Assembly (NCBI GenBank): GCA_026122225.1
Contig: JANEZZ010000401.1
Location: 248,001 to 312,000, forward strand
Length of the DNA: 64,000 nt
Direction: 5' to 3'
Origin: Heloderma charlesbogerti
Lineage: Eukaryota; Chordata; Lepidosauria; Squamata; Helodermatidae
The notes beneath the pieces are model-generated. The model saw only the letters and a program-made list of their open reading frames with translations. It ran no database searches and was not told the DNA's origin. The translations under genes and the position numbers were made by a program. Positions 31,757-42,062 of the stretch are shown piece by piece. Positions within the stretch are counted from its first letter, which is position 1; each line of letters begins with the position of its first letter.

Positions 31757-32510
31757 GAGGGACACACCCCAGGAAGTGACAACGCTTGAAAGACCTTGGA
31801 ATGCTAGCAGTCATTGCAAAGCTCAGACAACACTTCTAGTCTGTGTTGCACTCTGACTTTAATGTGTTTGCCATAGAATAGTTCTGTGGTTGGTTTGTGT
31901 CTCTCTGTATGGGTTTTTTTGCACAGCTCTTGCATCTGGTGTTAGCTTTGAAAACTTACTGTGACAAATTGGAGAGGATGAGAGCGGCAGGGGTGAAAGG
32001 AGTGGCTAAGATTGCTAATCACTTTTCTAATAAAGTTACAAGTATTTAATAAATACTTTAAAAGTTGCTGAAGAAAGAAACCCAGAATTAAAACACTGAA
32101 GTCTACTCTGTGCCTGAAGTATTCCCCCCATCCCAAAAGAGAAGGTTGCTCACAGTATCTGTGCATGATTAACTGCTCCGGCCTGCCTTCCTTCCAGTCG
32201 TTATCCCATCTCTGCATGAGGCTAGACCTGATCATTCATCGCTTACGCCTGCTGCAGAGATGCAGCATAACTCCCTAGCTCTCAGTGGAGGTTGCGTTTT
32301 GTATCTCTGTGCGAGTCACTACTCTCAGCTTGATCCCTTCCTATCAGGAGGCAAGTTCAGGATAATGACAGTCAGAGACACTCTGAGTAGACTCCCCTGA
32401 AAGCAAGCAATTCTTGCTCTTGGACACTGTAAAACTATTGTGGTGGACTAACGGTAAGTTCCCTCAGCTGTCAAAGGTCTGGGTTATACTAGTCTGATTC
32501 CTTTCAAACA
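31757..32510. other. Spacer, no gene seen
   Basis: Mostly unique sequence without a supported exon or repeat call. Confidence 0.25.
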
Positions 32511-32514
32511 GAAA

Positions 32515-32735
32515 ATGCCTTGCTTAAGCAGAGTCAGACCATTGGCCCATCTAGTCCAGATGCCTTCCAGATGTTTTGGCCCGCAACTCCCTTAACCCTT
32601 GGCCATGCTGGCTGTGGCTGATGGGAGCTGTAGTCCAACACATCTGGAGGGTGCCATGTTGCCTGATCTAATCCAATATTGTCTGCCCTGACTGGCAGTG
32701 GTTCTCCTCAGCCTGTTTTTCCCCAGCCTTGCTAT
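32515..32735 (-). mobile_element. S1 SINE fragments split by an FB1 copy
   Basis: 'gcagagtcagaccattggcc' and 'gatctaatccaatattgtct' (near 32,666) are S1 pieces in reverse. Between them lies an FB1 (about 32,560-32,660) with 'ccgcaactcccttaaccc' and 'gggagctgtagtccaacaca'. This suggests that FB1 inserted into S1. Confidence 0.5.
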
Positions 32736-32824
32736 GTGAGACCTTTTTTAAACTGGAGATGCCAGTTAACTCCTGCATGCAAAAGAGGTTTCACACACAT
32801 TGAACTACAGACCTTGCTGTCCCT

Positions 32825-32945
32825 GTTGGACTCCTGTCCTGCTTGTGGGTTTCCCATGGGCAGCTGGTTGGCCACTATGTGAGCAAAGTGCTGGACTAGG
32901 TGGACCCTTAGTCTGATCCAGCAGGGCTCTTCAGATGTTCTTATG
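32825..32945 (+). mobile_element. CR1/L3-like LINE 3' end
   Basis: 'gggtttcccatgggcagctg', 'tggacccttagtctgatcca' and 'gcagggctcttcagatgttc': short 5'-truncated tail. Confidence 0.8.
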
Positions 32946-32977
32946 TACCTACTGACATCACGCAATAGTCTTTAGTT

Positions 32978-33062
32978 CAGCCTTCCCGTCTGGGTGCCCT
33001 CTAGATGTGTGGGGACAGCAACTCCTACATCTGGGAGAGCAACCACTTGGGGAAGGCTGCTT
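32978..33062. repeat. Fold-back element FB1, short
   Basis: 'agccttcccgtctgggtgcc' pairs with 'ccacttggggaaggct'. The inner arms are mostly lost. Confidence 0.55.
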
Positions 33063-33469
33063 TAGTCCCTTCATAGGCAGGGACCCAACTTTCACCCTCA
33101 CCGGCAACCTGGGCCTCACGTTTAATTTGACTTCCATGTATATACATCTTTCTCCTTTCACTGGGGTGACCAACACAAAGCGGGACAGGGAATTATTCAC
33201 CTGTGGATTTGGTGTGGAGGAGGAGAAATCTGGACAAGCTTTGTTGTAGTGCCACCAGCACCCACAAGCACCTGTTTGTAGGCAGCAATTTGATCAGCAC
33301 AGAGTTTGCACAAGTAGCGAGCTCTTCCAAAAGCCTCAATCATCCGGCGCCCATTTTTGGTCCAATGCTTTGCTCTTAGGGATGTTTATTTGGGGGCGGG
33401 GGGCGGAGCCAAGCTGCCCTTCTCAGCACTGCTAAGACCAATCTGTACATTTAGCAGAAACTAGTAGAA
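33063..33469. other. Spacer
   Basis: No gene or repeat recognised. A G-rich patch lies near 33,390. Confidence 0.2.
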
Positions 33470-33665
33470 CACAGAAGGGCGTTTATGCCAGACTATTTGT
33501 CTGTCTAGCCCAGTCTTATTCTGGCAGGGGCTCTCCATGGTCTCAGGCAGGGAGAGTGTCTTTCCCCATCACCTGCTAACTGATTATTTTTTAAATGGAG
33601 ATGCCAGCGATTGAACCTGGGTCTTTCTACATTCAAAGCAGAAGCTCTACCACTGGATTTTGGGC
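33470..33665 (-). mobile_element. tRNA-derived SINE (S1)
   Basis: The inverted head 'gattgaacctgggtctttct', then 'cagaagctctaccactggat', is a tRNA-like B box to A box. The body 'tgtctgtctagcccagtctt' lies to its left. Confidence 0.8.
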
Positions 33666-34738
33666 CTCCATAAGCTTTTATCACTTCAGTCTGTAGGGGT
33701 GTGAGCATGTTTGCACACTTCCCCCACAGGGGAGAAAACTCCCTGCATCTAGAAAGAGAGCATGACAAGAAGCATGTCTCCCTCCTCCCCTTAAATGCTA
33801 GGCTTCCACCTCCCACATACCCATGGCAAAGCATTCAAGCACTATATTTACCCACCTGTGTGCTACTAAAGTCCTGGAAGAGAATTGGTACTTGATTATG
33901 CTGCATGTATACACTCTCCCTTTAGAGCATGCACAAAGCATCATTTCAGGAAACCTCTTTCCCCTTTATTCTTCACCCTCCTACCCAGAACTCATATCAC
34001 CCCTTGAATCAAATGAAGTGGGGAGGGGCGCTCGCATGCGCACACATACCACTTCGCCCCTTTTCTCAAAGGGGAAGCTGCTGCTTTTGTATTTGCTGTG
34101 TCACGACATTTTTAGCAGGTTCAGAGAAGTTGTGTGTGCAAACATGCTGGGTTGTATTCAATCTCTGTCTCACTTAATGCCCATTCATTTCACTGGGTCT
34201 ACTCTAAGTACTCACATTGGCTAGAACCCACAGAATGTTATTCCCTTCCCAATATACAGGCACCCCACTCAAGGGATGCATTTGAATAAACTGACCTTAC
34301 TTCACAGAATGTGAACACAGAAAGATGATCAAACTCATTGCAAATGTAAGAAATCTCTGTAATGTAGTACGTTTACCTCCATTTCTGTCCTATGCAGTTT
34401 TTAGGGCTGGGCATGGCTCGTGGCTTTAATAAAACCATAGCCCAATAAGCAACAGAATACCCAACTGAAAGGAATCTCTCTCTCTCTTACACACAACACG
34501 CATGCACACAGAACTTGCTCCCAGTGGAGGTCAGGTTGGCAATATGAGTCCAACCCTATTTGGTTTTAGTATGCAGTGAAAACTGTATTGTTTTGATAGG
34601 TCTTTGGCTTTTACAGTTGTTTTAGTCTGTTTTAAAGAATTCTGGTTTTATCCTGTTTTGATTTTTTTTTTATGTGACTGTTCATTAGTTGAGACTCTTG
34701 GTAGATAGAAAAACAATACATATATAATACATGGTTAG
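33666..34738. other. Spacer with one I1-type fragment
   Basis: At 34,140-34,215 'ctgggttgtattcaatctct' and 'ttcatttcactgggtctact' fit the I1 family. (CT)n-like sequence lies near 34,475-34,488. Otherwise nothing is recognised. Confidence 0.3.
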
Positions 34739-34739
34739 G

Positions 34740-34905
34740 AGATCATAGAATCATAGGGTTGGAAGGGGCCTACAAGACCATCAAGTCCAACCCCCTGCTC
34801 AGTGCAGGAAGCCTGATTCCCAGGCGGTGCCCCATCCAAGTACAAACCAGGGCTGACCCTGCTTAGCTTCTGAGATCAGATGAGATCAGGTGCATCCAGC
34901 CCTTG
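34740..34905 (-). mobile_element. 5S-rRNA-headed SINE with CR1 tail
   Basis: Read on the minus strand, a 5S rRNA-like head (about 34,905-34,813) contains CTCAGAAGCTAAGCAGGGT, the A-box/intermediate element region, and TTGTACTTGGATGGGGCACC, box C. It ends in CGCCTGGGAATC. It runs directly into a CR1 3' tail, with CTGAGCAGGGGGTTGGACTT and a TATGATTCTATGA terminus (34,812-34,743). A 5S head fused to a LINE tail is the layout of SINE3-class elements, mobilised by the LINE that shares the tail. The alternative is a 5S pseudogene lying by chance against a CR1 fragment. Confidence 0.7.
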
Positions 34906-35094
34906 GCTGAACAAGAGAAGGATATTTCCAGTGGTTAGCCTATTAAATGCGGAGGCTACAATCAAAGTTGCAGTCATTCAAAGTATCATAGAAGAGTGGG
35001 TTTGGAAGGGGCCTATAAGGCCATTTAGTCCGACAAATAAGTTCTACTGGGGAAGGAAAAGGGACAAACTTCTGAGCAGAGCCCTGTAAGAGTG
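34906..35094. other. Spacer with CR1-like scraps
   Basis: 'ggaaggggcctataaggcca' followed by 'tttagtccgacaaataag' near 35,005 is a short, diverged CR1 tail in minus orientation. Nothing else is visible. Confidence 0.4.
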
Positions 35095-35345
35095 TGAGAA
35101 TGAGTGTAGCATGGTGGCTAAAAGACTGAGCTATGAATCTAGAAGTCCCCAGTTCAAATCTTGCCTCTGCCATGAACTTGCTGTAGGTAGCCTTAGGCAA
35201 GCCATTCACTCTGAGCCTTCCCCCCACCCCCCATGCAATAAGGGAGATAATAATTTTAATTATGACTTACCTTACAGGTTTGTTGTAAGGATTTCAACTG
35301 GATAGTGCACTGAATACTTGAAAGCATTCTACAAATGGTAGGTAT
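35095..35345 (+). mobile_element. MIR-type CORE-SINE
   Basis: The tRNA-like head 'gtgtagcatggtggctaaaa' leads to 'cagttcaaatcttgcctctg' (B box). Then follow the core 'gaacttgctgtaggtagcct', 'gataataattttaat' and 'ggtttgttgtaaggatttc', and the tail with 'gaaagcattctacaaatgg'. Order and wording follow the amniote MIR/CORE-SINE consensus. Confidence 0.8.
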
Positions 35346-35384
35346 TATCATATTATCCCTTGATGCAATAATGATCTTAAACCA

Positions 35385-35480
35385 GCCTCCCCTAACCTCG
35401 CACCCTCAGATGTGTTGGCTGGGGGATGCTGGGAGATGCAGTCCAACACATCTGGAGGGTGCCAGCTTGGAGAAGGCTGT
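35385..35480. repeat. Fold-back element FB1
   Basis: 'ctcagatgtgttggctgggg' and 'gcagtccaacacatctggag', with 'aaccagcctcccctaacctc' and 'gccagcttggagaaggc' as outer ends. Confidence 0.7.
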
Positions 35481-35499
35481 CTTAATTGATCAGAATTTC

Positions 35500-35735
35500 A
35501 GTTTCTCAGCTCAATCCTATGAATGTTCACTCTGAAGTAAGGTGCAGTGATTTTAATGGGACTCGCTCCTAGGTCAGCCTGGGCGTCCCCTGGAACCCAA
35601 TGCTATTCTGGTTTTACCTGAGAGGAAGTAGGCCACAATCCCACATGGACACCCACCAGGGTAAGTCCCATCGACTTCAGTGCAACTTACCACTGAGTTA
35701 AATGTGTGCAGGATGTTTGCTCCAGAGGGCAAAAC
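35500..35735. repeat. I1-type MITE copies in tandem
   Basis: Two partial copies: 'ctcaatcctatgaatgttca', 'gggactcgctcctagg', then 'gtaagtcccatcgacttcag' and 'acttaccactgagttaaatg'. Confidence 0.55.
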
Positions 35736-35744
35736 TAGAACCAG

Positions 35745-35940
35745 TGGGTAGAAATTGCAGGGAAATTTCAGCTAAACATTAGGAGAAACCTAACAGTGAG
35801 AACTGTTAGATAATGCAACAGGCTACCTCTGGAGGTGGTGGGTTCTTCGCTGGAGGTATTTAAGCAGAGGCTGGATGCAGTTGCATTGAGCAGTAGGTTG
35901 CACTCCAAAATTATTTCCAACTGTGTGATTTTATGATGGC
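35745..35940 (+). mobile_element. CR1 LINE 3' fragment
   Basis: 'acattaggagaaacctaaca', 'aggctacctctggaggtggt' and 'tatttaagcagaggctggat' encode the eroded ORF2 end. 'tgtgattttatgatgg' is the worn terminus. Confidence 0.75.
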
Positions 35941-36204
35941 CCACTGTGGTCCTTATTCCCAATTAGGTGGGTGCAGGATTGTAGCCTTTCTCTGAAGTAA
36001 GGCCCACTGCTTCCAATGGTTCTGTCTTCCCAAGCCGAGAACTGTGGTCCCCTCTGGCTGATCCTATGCTGCTGCTTCACTTGGGGAATTTATACCCCGC
36101 CTTTCAACTTGCAGAATTAAAGTTCCATTCCAATCTCACAAAACTGGTAGGTGGCCTTGTCGGTTCCATTAGGAGTGTGTGCGTGTGAATCCAAAAGCCA
36201 TAGT
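35941..36204. repeat. I1-type MITE and LINE-tail scraps
   Basis: 'gtgcaggattgtagcctttc' and 'tctgaagtaaggcccactgc' (35,970-36,020) belong to I1. 'tttataccccgcctttcaac' near 36,090 is a tail fragment. Confidence 0.45.
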
Positions 36205-36325
36205 ATGACACGGGTGGGCAAGTGGTGGCTCTCCAAATGTTTTGGCCTACAACTCGCATCATTGGCTAGGGCCAATGAGAGCTGAAGGCCAAAACATCTG
36301 GAAGACCACAAGTTGCCCTGTTCGG
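36205..36325. repeat. Fold-back element FB1
   Basis: 'ggtgggcaagtggtggctct' is inverse to 'gaccacaagttgccc'. The inner arms are TTTTGGCCTACAACTCGC and AAGGCCAAAACATCTGG. Confidence 0.7.
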
Positions 36326-36559
36326 ACCAACCAACATGTAACAAAGCAGCGTGCAAGCTTTAGAAGTCCCCCAGCCTGATGAAGAGTCCTGGAGAACCCC
36401 AAAACTTTGCTAGTGTCTTCTTCGCGACGTTCCACTTGGTCCTAATCAAGGGCTTGCCATTCCAATTCCCGTCGCGCTTGCTTCTGAGTAAGCATGCTTA
36501 TCCTACGCAAAGGATTAGGTTGTTTTAAAAAAAGGAATCGATAAGATAAAGAGAACTGC

Positions 36560-37760
36560 AAAACCATTCGTACTCCGGAAAGCAACGTTCGGTGGACGCG
36601 AGCCGTCGTCATCGATGGGTCTCGTTAAGCTGCTAGGCCGCTGTGCGTTCCGCGCGGGTTGCGCGCCCTTGCGCTCCCTCCTCCCTTTCCCGGCCCATCC
36701 GGGAGAGACAAGTGCTGCTTGCTCTGCGGGAACAACGCCCTGGCCGGGCCAGGTTGGGCTGGGCTCCTCCTCCAGAAGGCACCGCACGACCGGATGTAGC
36801 AGACGCTGCCTCGCTCTCCCTGCCGGTCGCTGCGCACCCCAACGCGTAGAAGGAAGCCCCCCCTCCCTGCTTTCCCCCTGGTCTCCATCTAGCCACACGT
36901 ATTAGGCTTGGGTCGCTGCGCGAACCTTGCTGGTCCGTCCTCTCCACGTGGCCCCAAAAGAGTCGCAGAAAGGAGGGTTAGGGAAAAAAGGGGGACCCCT
37001 CTGAATCATCATATCCCCGTGTCTTCAGGCTGGTCTTTCGTGGCGTCCTCTTTCAAACCTCCCCAGGTTGCTGAACTCCCCCTACAAACTGTTCTTTCCT
37101 TGGCGCTCGTGCTTTTTTTCCAAGCGGCGCTCCATTTTACGCACAGTAAAGGGCGAAGGGTTAAGAAGAGTGGGGGGGGGGAGTCTTGCAAATTCAATCT
37201 AATTAATAGCTTGACCGGAGGAGGGGGAAGGAACTAGCTGAAGTGGGCAGGCGCTGTGCGCGCATGCTCTTCCGAGCGACTCCATGTGGAAGAAACGCAT
37301 TTGGCAAAGGAGGGGGCGAGAGGGCGGCAGCGTTAGAGAGAGGGAAGGAGGAATCTAGCCGGCTGGTTTAAAATAGGAGCCTGCTTTTCCTCCCCCCACC
37401 CCACTTCTCTCCCCCCAGACCCATTGTGGAAGGGGTGGTGAAAAAGGAAACCACTTAAAAGTGGACCTATCTGTTTGAATTGGAGCGCGCTAGCAGCTTG
37501 GTGAGTGCCCCTCTTTAAAAGTTATTTTTGAGGGGGTTGGGAAGGATGGGGGGGGTAGTGGAAGTTGGGTTCTGTGCCGCCGCCGGCCCCCCCCCCGATA
37601 AATCCCTCTCATCTAGTTTCAGGCTCTTGAGGATTGGTGAATCGGGGGCCCTTTTCTCTCCAGCCTAAGTTAGATCTTTACTTACGAAGTGTGAGCCCCC
37701 CTCCCCCATCTCTTCGGCCGAGGGGGTGGCGGGGGGGGGGTTTGAAATTGCTTCTTGGGC
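36560..37760. promoter_or_regulatory. CpG island 2, probable promoter
   Basis: GC- and CpG-rich from about 36,590. The sequence includes CGCGCGGGTTGCGCGCCC-like motifs near 36,650 and CCACGTGG, an E-box, at 36,945-36,952. It also holds TTTAAAA at 37,367 and a well-formed exon at 37,419-37,500. Open frames on both strands here are GC shadows without domains. The donor orientation of the exon says the gene runs to the right. Its coding part must lie outside the window or in exons I could not recognise. Confidence 0.7.
37419..37500 (+). other. Candidate noncoding 5' exon, 82 nt
   Basis: Preceded by CCCCACTTCTCTCCCCCCAG, a strong pyrimidine-rich acceptor, and followed by GTGAGTG, a strong donor. 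There is no ATG inside, so it would be 5' UTR. It might instead be the 3' part of a first exon starting downstream of the TTTAAAA at 37,367, in which case only the donor is used. It contains CCACTTAAAAGTGG at 37,451-37,464, an inverted pair of NK2-type homeodomain sites (CACTTAA). The gene is not identified. Confidence 0.45.
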
Positions 37761-38974
37761 TTCCCGCAGTCGTTTTCCAAACCTCAACGGCTAGGGCAGG
37801 TCCTGGGTAGTTGGCAATGAAACGCTAATCCGTTCGTGTCTGTGCGTTTGTAAGCGTAGACGTCCGAAGAAAGTTGATTTTTTTTTTTCTGGTTTAATGG
37901 AGGATGAAAGGAGCAGAGAGAGAGGAAACAGGAGCTACGCTTTGGAGGTGGCTTCCTCCTCCTCGGTCCCTCCCTCCGCTTGACAATATTTTCATTTCCA
38001 AAAACTTTTTTTTCTTGTTCCAAAACCCAGACTTCCCACCGTGGCTTAGGGTCCAAATGCCGGCTGATAAGCACCTTGGGCGGGGGGCGAGGGGAAGAGA
38101 GCTTGTTTCGGACAGTTAAAGACTTTTTGTTTTCTTCCTTCCCTAGCCGTGGTTGTTTGCTTCCTCTTCCTTCTCCTCTTCCTCCTCCTCCACCATCACA
38201 CCCTCCCTCCCGGCTTGGAAAGAAGGAGACTCTTAGAGTTAAGATGGGGGTGGGGGGAGAACCCATTGCATTGCAATGCATGGTTTGAAAATGGTACCCC
38301 ATTTGACGCGACTGTTTTTTGTGGGGGGGGCTGTTAAGTGGGGATATAATTTTAGGGCTATTTCTTTCTGGGGGTTCCTATGGTTCCTAATGTTTTCCTG
38401 ACTTTGGACAATGGGGATGCCACGTCCTTTCTAGAGGTGGCCATAGAGAGAAAAGTTGCTGGAGGTAGGGGTGTTTTTTTGGAGGGGTGTGTGAAAAAAC
38501 CGTAAGGACATATCTCTCCTCCTGGCACTTAATCCTGCAGATAAATTTGGTGTCAGAATGAGAGTCCACTTCTCTTCCTTCCACCCCAAATCCTCCTGTT
38601 GCTTTCTCTTCAAAGGTTCTCCAAATGCAAAATGGACTGGTGCTTGGTGGGGGGGTGTTTAAGCTTCCCCCTGTAGCCTGGCCAGCCTTGCAGAAATTCT
38701 CCCCTAAACTTGCCACATCTCTTCCTGGATATGTGTCCCCTCCCTTCCTTCCAGGATTGGTTGTGTTGTTCCCCTCTTATCCCTCTGGCATTAAAAAAGA
38801 GAGATCCCATTGAAGTTGGTTTGCTATCCGTTTTCTCTTCCCACCCCCTTCCTGACCAGTTGCATAGTAATTACACCAGTCTGAAAGAGATTTGGGTTTC
38901 TGTTTATAGGGGAGTTGCCTCCTTTACCCCTGCCCCAGTACCTCCAAATCTTTCTCAAATATACACTTGCTACA
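37501..38974. other. Probable first-intron sequence
   Basis: GC content declines gradually away from the CpG island. G- and C-runs occur at 37,587 and 37,729-37,740, and a (TCC)-rich stretch at 38,165-38,192. No repeat family is evident, which is unusual for this window and fits selective pressure near a promoter. ORFs here are short and lack coding features. Confidence 0.35.
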
Positions 38975-39290
38975 ATTCTTTAAAGGTTCAGAAAATCTTG
39001 AACAGAGCAGAGAGAATGGTACCCCTCTCTCGCAACACTAGAACTCCATTGGGTCACCCAAGGAAATGGATTGGCAGTACATCCTCATACAGCGCATCAT
39101 CAGTTTATGGAGTTTGCTGCCATACGATGTGTCAAGTTTCAAAGGCATTTTAGAAAAAGAATTAGACATATTCATGAGGAGTGGGGGTCTGTTGACAGTG
39201 ATTAATTCTAACAGCTAAGTAAAATCTCTCTGTATAGGGACAGTATATTTCTGAGTGCCAAATGTTGGAGACAAATATGGTTGCCCTTTC
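38975..39290 (+). mobile_element. CR1/L3-like LINE ORF2 end
   Basis: 'aacagagcagagagaatggt' and 'caacactagaactccattgg', then 'tttatggagtttgctgccat', line up with the ORF2 C-terminal segment at 6.1 kb. The tail is lost and the frame is broken. Confidence 0.65.
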
Positions 39291-39359
39291 ATTCTGAGTG
39301 ATTAAATACTCTGTTCTCTAGCATGGTACCCTCACAATTAGGTTCTTAAGTGCTTTTGG

Positions 39360-39486
39360 ACACAAGCCTATGCATGTTTAGACAGAAAAATGTCCCAGAA
39401 CTCCCAGCATTCCCCAGCTTGGCTGGCTGGGGAATGCTGGGACTTTTAGGACATTTTTCTGTCTAAACATGCATAGGATTGTGCCT
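39360..39486. mobile_element. Fold-back MITE FB2, well preserved
   Basis: Twenty-nine base arms (39,367-39,395 and 39,449-39,477) are exact complements, starting CCTATGCATGTTTAGACAG. Inside, CCCAGCATTCCCCAGC pairs exactly with GCTGGGGAATGCTGGG around a short loop. The outer termini CACAAG and GTGCC are worn, so the target duplication cannot be read. Confidence 0.85.
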
Positions 39487-39924
39487 TGATAGTCTTCCAA
39501 GCTTTGTATGGATCTACATAGATAGGTGCTGGTACATTAAACTGACTGGTGTTCTGTCTTTTTTTTTTTTTTAAACTACCAAATTCTTATCTATTGGAGG
39601 TGCGGAAACCTCAAACAGTCTCATACTTGCAGAAGGGACACACACCCAAGGGTCAGTTCAGGCGATCAAACATTCCCCCTCTTGTCACATGTGGAAACTG
39701 GTCTTTGAAAAGATCCAGCAACACCTGCTGCTTGTTTCCCCCCTGCTTCCTAGTACCTTCTGAGTTTATGTTAAATCAGCATGTCTTTTGTAAGTGAAGG
39801 GATGAAATGTGAGGCAGAGTGAGTGGTATGTGGGTTTTGCTTGTCTTCAGTGCAGTTGTATGGCTCACCCCCCCCCCAAGAGATGAGTGTATGTTATGTA
39901 CAATTGAGAGGTAAGGAACCCATT
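39487..39924. other. Spacer
   Basis: Contains a T-run at 39,559-39,572 and a C-run near 39,870. No gene. Confidence 0.2.
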
Positions 39925-40175
39925 GCCCTCCATATGTTACTGGACTACACCCATCATCAGCAACCATGCTGGCTGGAGCTGATAGGGAGTTCAAGTCCAG
40001 CAACATCTGGAAAACCACCTCTGCTATAAACTATAATATGCTAGTAACAAACAACAGGAGAGTGCTGTTGTCTTCATAAGCTACCCAGGCTGGCAGGTGT
40101 TGGGAGCAGGATACTGGGCTAAATGGCATTCTGGCCTGATCCAGCAATTCCTTCAGTATGGATGATACTTGCAAT
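39925..40175 (+). mobile_element. FB1 copy followed by CR1/L3-like LINE tail
   Basis: FB1 at 39,925-40,022 ('ctggactacacccatcatca' and 'agttcaagtccagcaacatc'). Directly after it is a LINE tail with 'caacaggagagtgctgttgt', 'gatactgggctaaatggcat' and 'ctgatccagcaattccttc'. Confidence 0.65.
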
Positions 40176-41554
40176 GTCAGATAGCTGCTTACTTTCATGT
40201 GTTGGTTAGATAAGTTCATTTGCTGATGGTTTTTAGCCATGCTAAATTTTAAAAGCAAACCTTGGTGTTCAGAAGCAGTAAGGATCGAAATAGATGGAAA
40301 CTTTGGCCTGAGCCTGCAAAGGAATTTCTTCTGTTCTTGTATGTATAGCTCAGTTGACCATCCCCTTTTAGAACACAGCCCTGAACACATTTCTCTGGAA
40401 GTACATCCAGTGGATTTTGATGGAACTTTATGTTCAAGGGCCTAGGATTATAGCCTTAGAATTTGGAGTAAAAATCTAGGCTTAGAATGTTGGGTTAAAA
40501 GCATTGGTTTTACTTTCACTTCTGAGCTATGGACTTCCAGTAGCTCTTAAACTGTGATGGTGTATTTGGGTTTTAATTTAACCCTGAATTGGACCCTGAA
40601 CTTAATGGTTCTTGGCTACTGTGCAACGTCATTAAGCTTGCTACAGTTGGCGAGGGCAAGATAAAGCTCAGCCCAGGATCGAACACTGGTAAAGTTGGTA
40701 GGCCAGTGCTAGGGGTGAAAAAGGAAGATCAGCCCCCAACATTAGGGAGAGGTCACCCTAGTAGCAGGGAAGATGACTTAAGGTGGAGAAAAGTCTGGAA
40801 TAACAGTTTAATAATTTCTACTCTCTCTTGGTCTTTCTGTGGGGGTGACAGTACTGGCTTCCCTTATGGCTTTGTTGTAAGGCTTGCTGAGATAATGCCT
40901 GTAAAGCCATCTGAATATTCTGAAAGCACTGGGAAGATGCCACATATTAATGAATATGTATTCCCATGCGTTGAGAGTTACTTTTCTGTTGGGGTAACCC
41001 CTCCTGGTAGTGTTGGGGTTGGTAGGACGAGATCAGCAATGCTTTGGAACTCTTATTAAGACCAGTTTCCTGCACCCCAGACTTCTGTCTCTCTTTGGTG
41101 CTGGTAGCGGGTCGCTTAAACTGGCATCTGCCCCTGGGACAGTTGCCACTTAACTTCAGGGAAGGCAAAGATGCCGGTGGGCATGTTGACTTTGCTGCAT
41201 TTGGCAAGCCGCCCCCCATGTTCTGCTTCTCAGGCTACTGGGTGTGGGGATGGGCAAGGAAAAAGAGGAGGATGTTGCGTAGTCATGCCACAGTGTTGCA
41301 TCAGCAACTTGTGTGCGTGTTTTTGGCAAACATCCCAACCCTGGATAGCTCACCTAGTGCTTTTCCAACACTCGCTATCTTAACGTCTGGATCCTGAAGA
41401 AGTCATTTGGGAGTGAGCTGGCTTGATGGCTAGAGGTGCAGGGAAGGAAGTTTGTGTCTACCCGACACATTTGATTTTTGATGCTACTTTATCCCATTCG
41501 CTGGTCGGTGCAGCTCCACTCTTCTCCATGGCATTCTTGAGCACACCCAAAATA
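40176..41554. other. Spacer with an I1 fragment
   Basis: At 40,370-40,465 'ttttgatggaactttatgtt' and 'cctaggattatagcc' fit I1. The remainder, including ORFs around 40.6-41.4 kb on both strands, shows no domains or splice sites worth calling. Confidence 0.3.
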
Positions 41555-41830
41555 TTCATTGCTAGTCTTTATTGGCCACTTTCCAGCAATGGCTCTTAGG
41601 GCAGCTTACGAATAAAAATATGGTAAAATCTACTCAAGACAAAGTGCATGGCAGTTTAAAAACGAAAGCCAGCATAAACACAAGGCATGAGCTAAAGGTA
41701 ACGTTTTCTTTTTTAAAAAGGTTTTGCTCGATGCTGAAAAGAAAATAAAGATGGTGCCAGGAGAACCTCTCTGGAGGGAAAGACAGGATACCACAAGAAC
41801 TGGAGAAGCCCCTATCTCCGATTACGATCC
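41555..41830 (-). repeat. Unclassified interspersed repeat (U1)
   Basis: 'attggccactttccagcaat', 'ggctcttagggcagcttac' and 'gctcgatgctgaaaagaaaa' match in order the repeats at 49.0-49.45 and 49.7-50.27 kb. It is probably the tail of a LINE in minus orientation. Confidence 0.5.
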
Positions 41831-41924
41831 ACTTTACTTCAGAGGTGGGGGTGCGTGGAGCTTCTGGGACTGATCTCTATAACTGTGGAGATAACATGCA
41901 GGCGCAGGTGTTGCTTTACGTACC

Positions 41925-42062
41925 CAACCTGGTGCCTCGATAAGTGTTGGGACTGCAGGCCCCATCATTCCAAGCCAGCATGCCCAATGGCTGTGCTGGC
42001 TGGGGATGATGGGGCTTGCAGTCCTGACACTTCTGGAAGGCACCGGGTTGGAAAAGGCTAAT
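41925..42062. repeat. Fold-back element FB1
   Basis: 'acccaacctggtgcctcgat' pairs with 'aaggcaccgggttggaa'. The inner arms are GGGACTGCAGGCCCCATCAT and ATGATGGGGCTTGCAGTCC. Confidence 0.8.

Noticed and set aside
33590..33665. Possible tRNA gene on the minus strand
   Set aside because: Only A/B-box-like parts of an S1 SINE. The cloverleaf pairing is not maintained and a SINE body follows.
34813..34905. Functional 5S rRNA gene
   Set aside because: Truncated at its 5' side, many substitutions, and fused to a CR1 tail. No terminator T-run at the expected place.
36515..37237. ORFs of about 90-127 codons in CpG island 2
   Set aside because: Same GC shadow effect. Overlapping frames on both strands and no recognisable protein.
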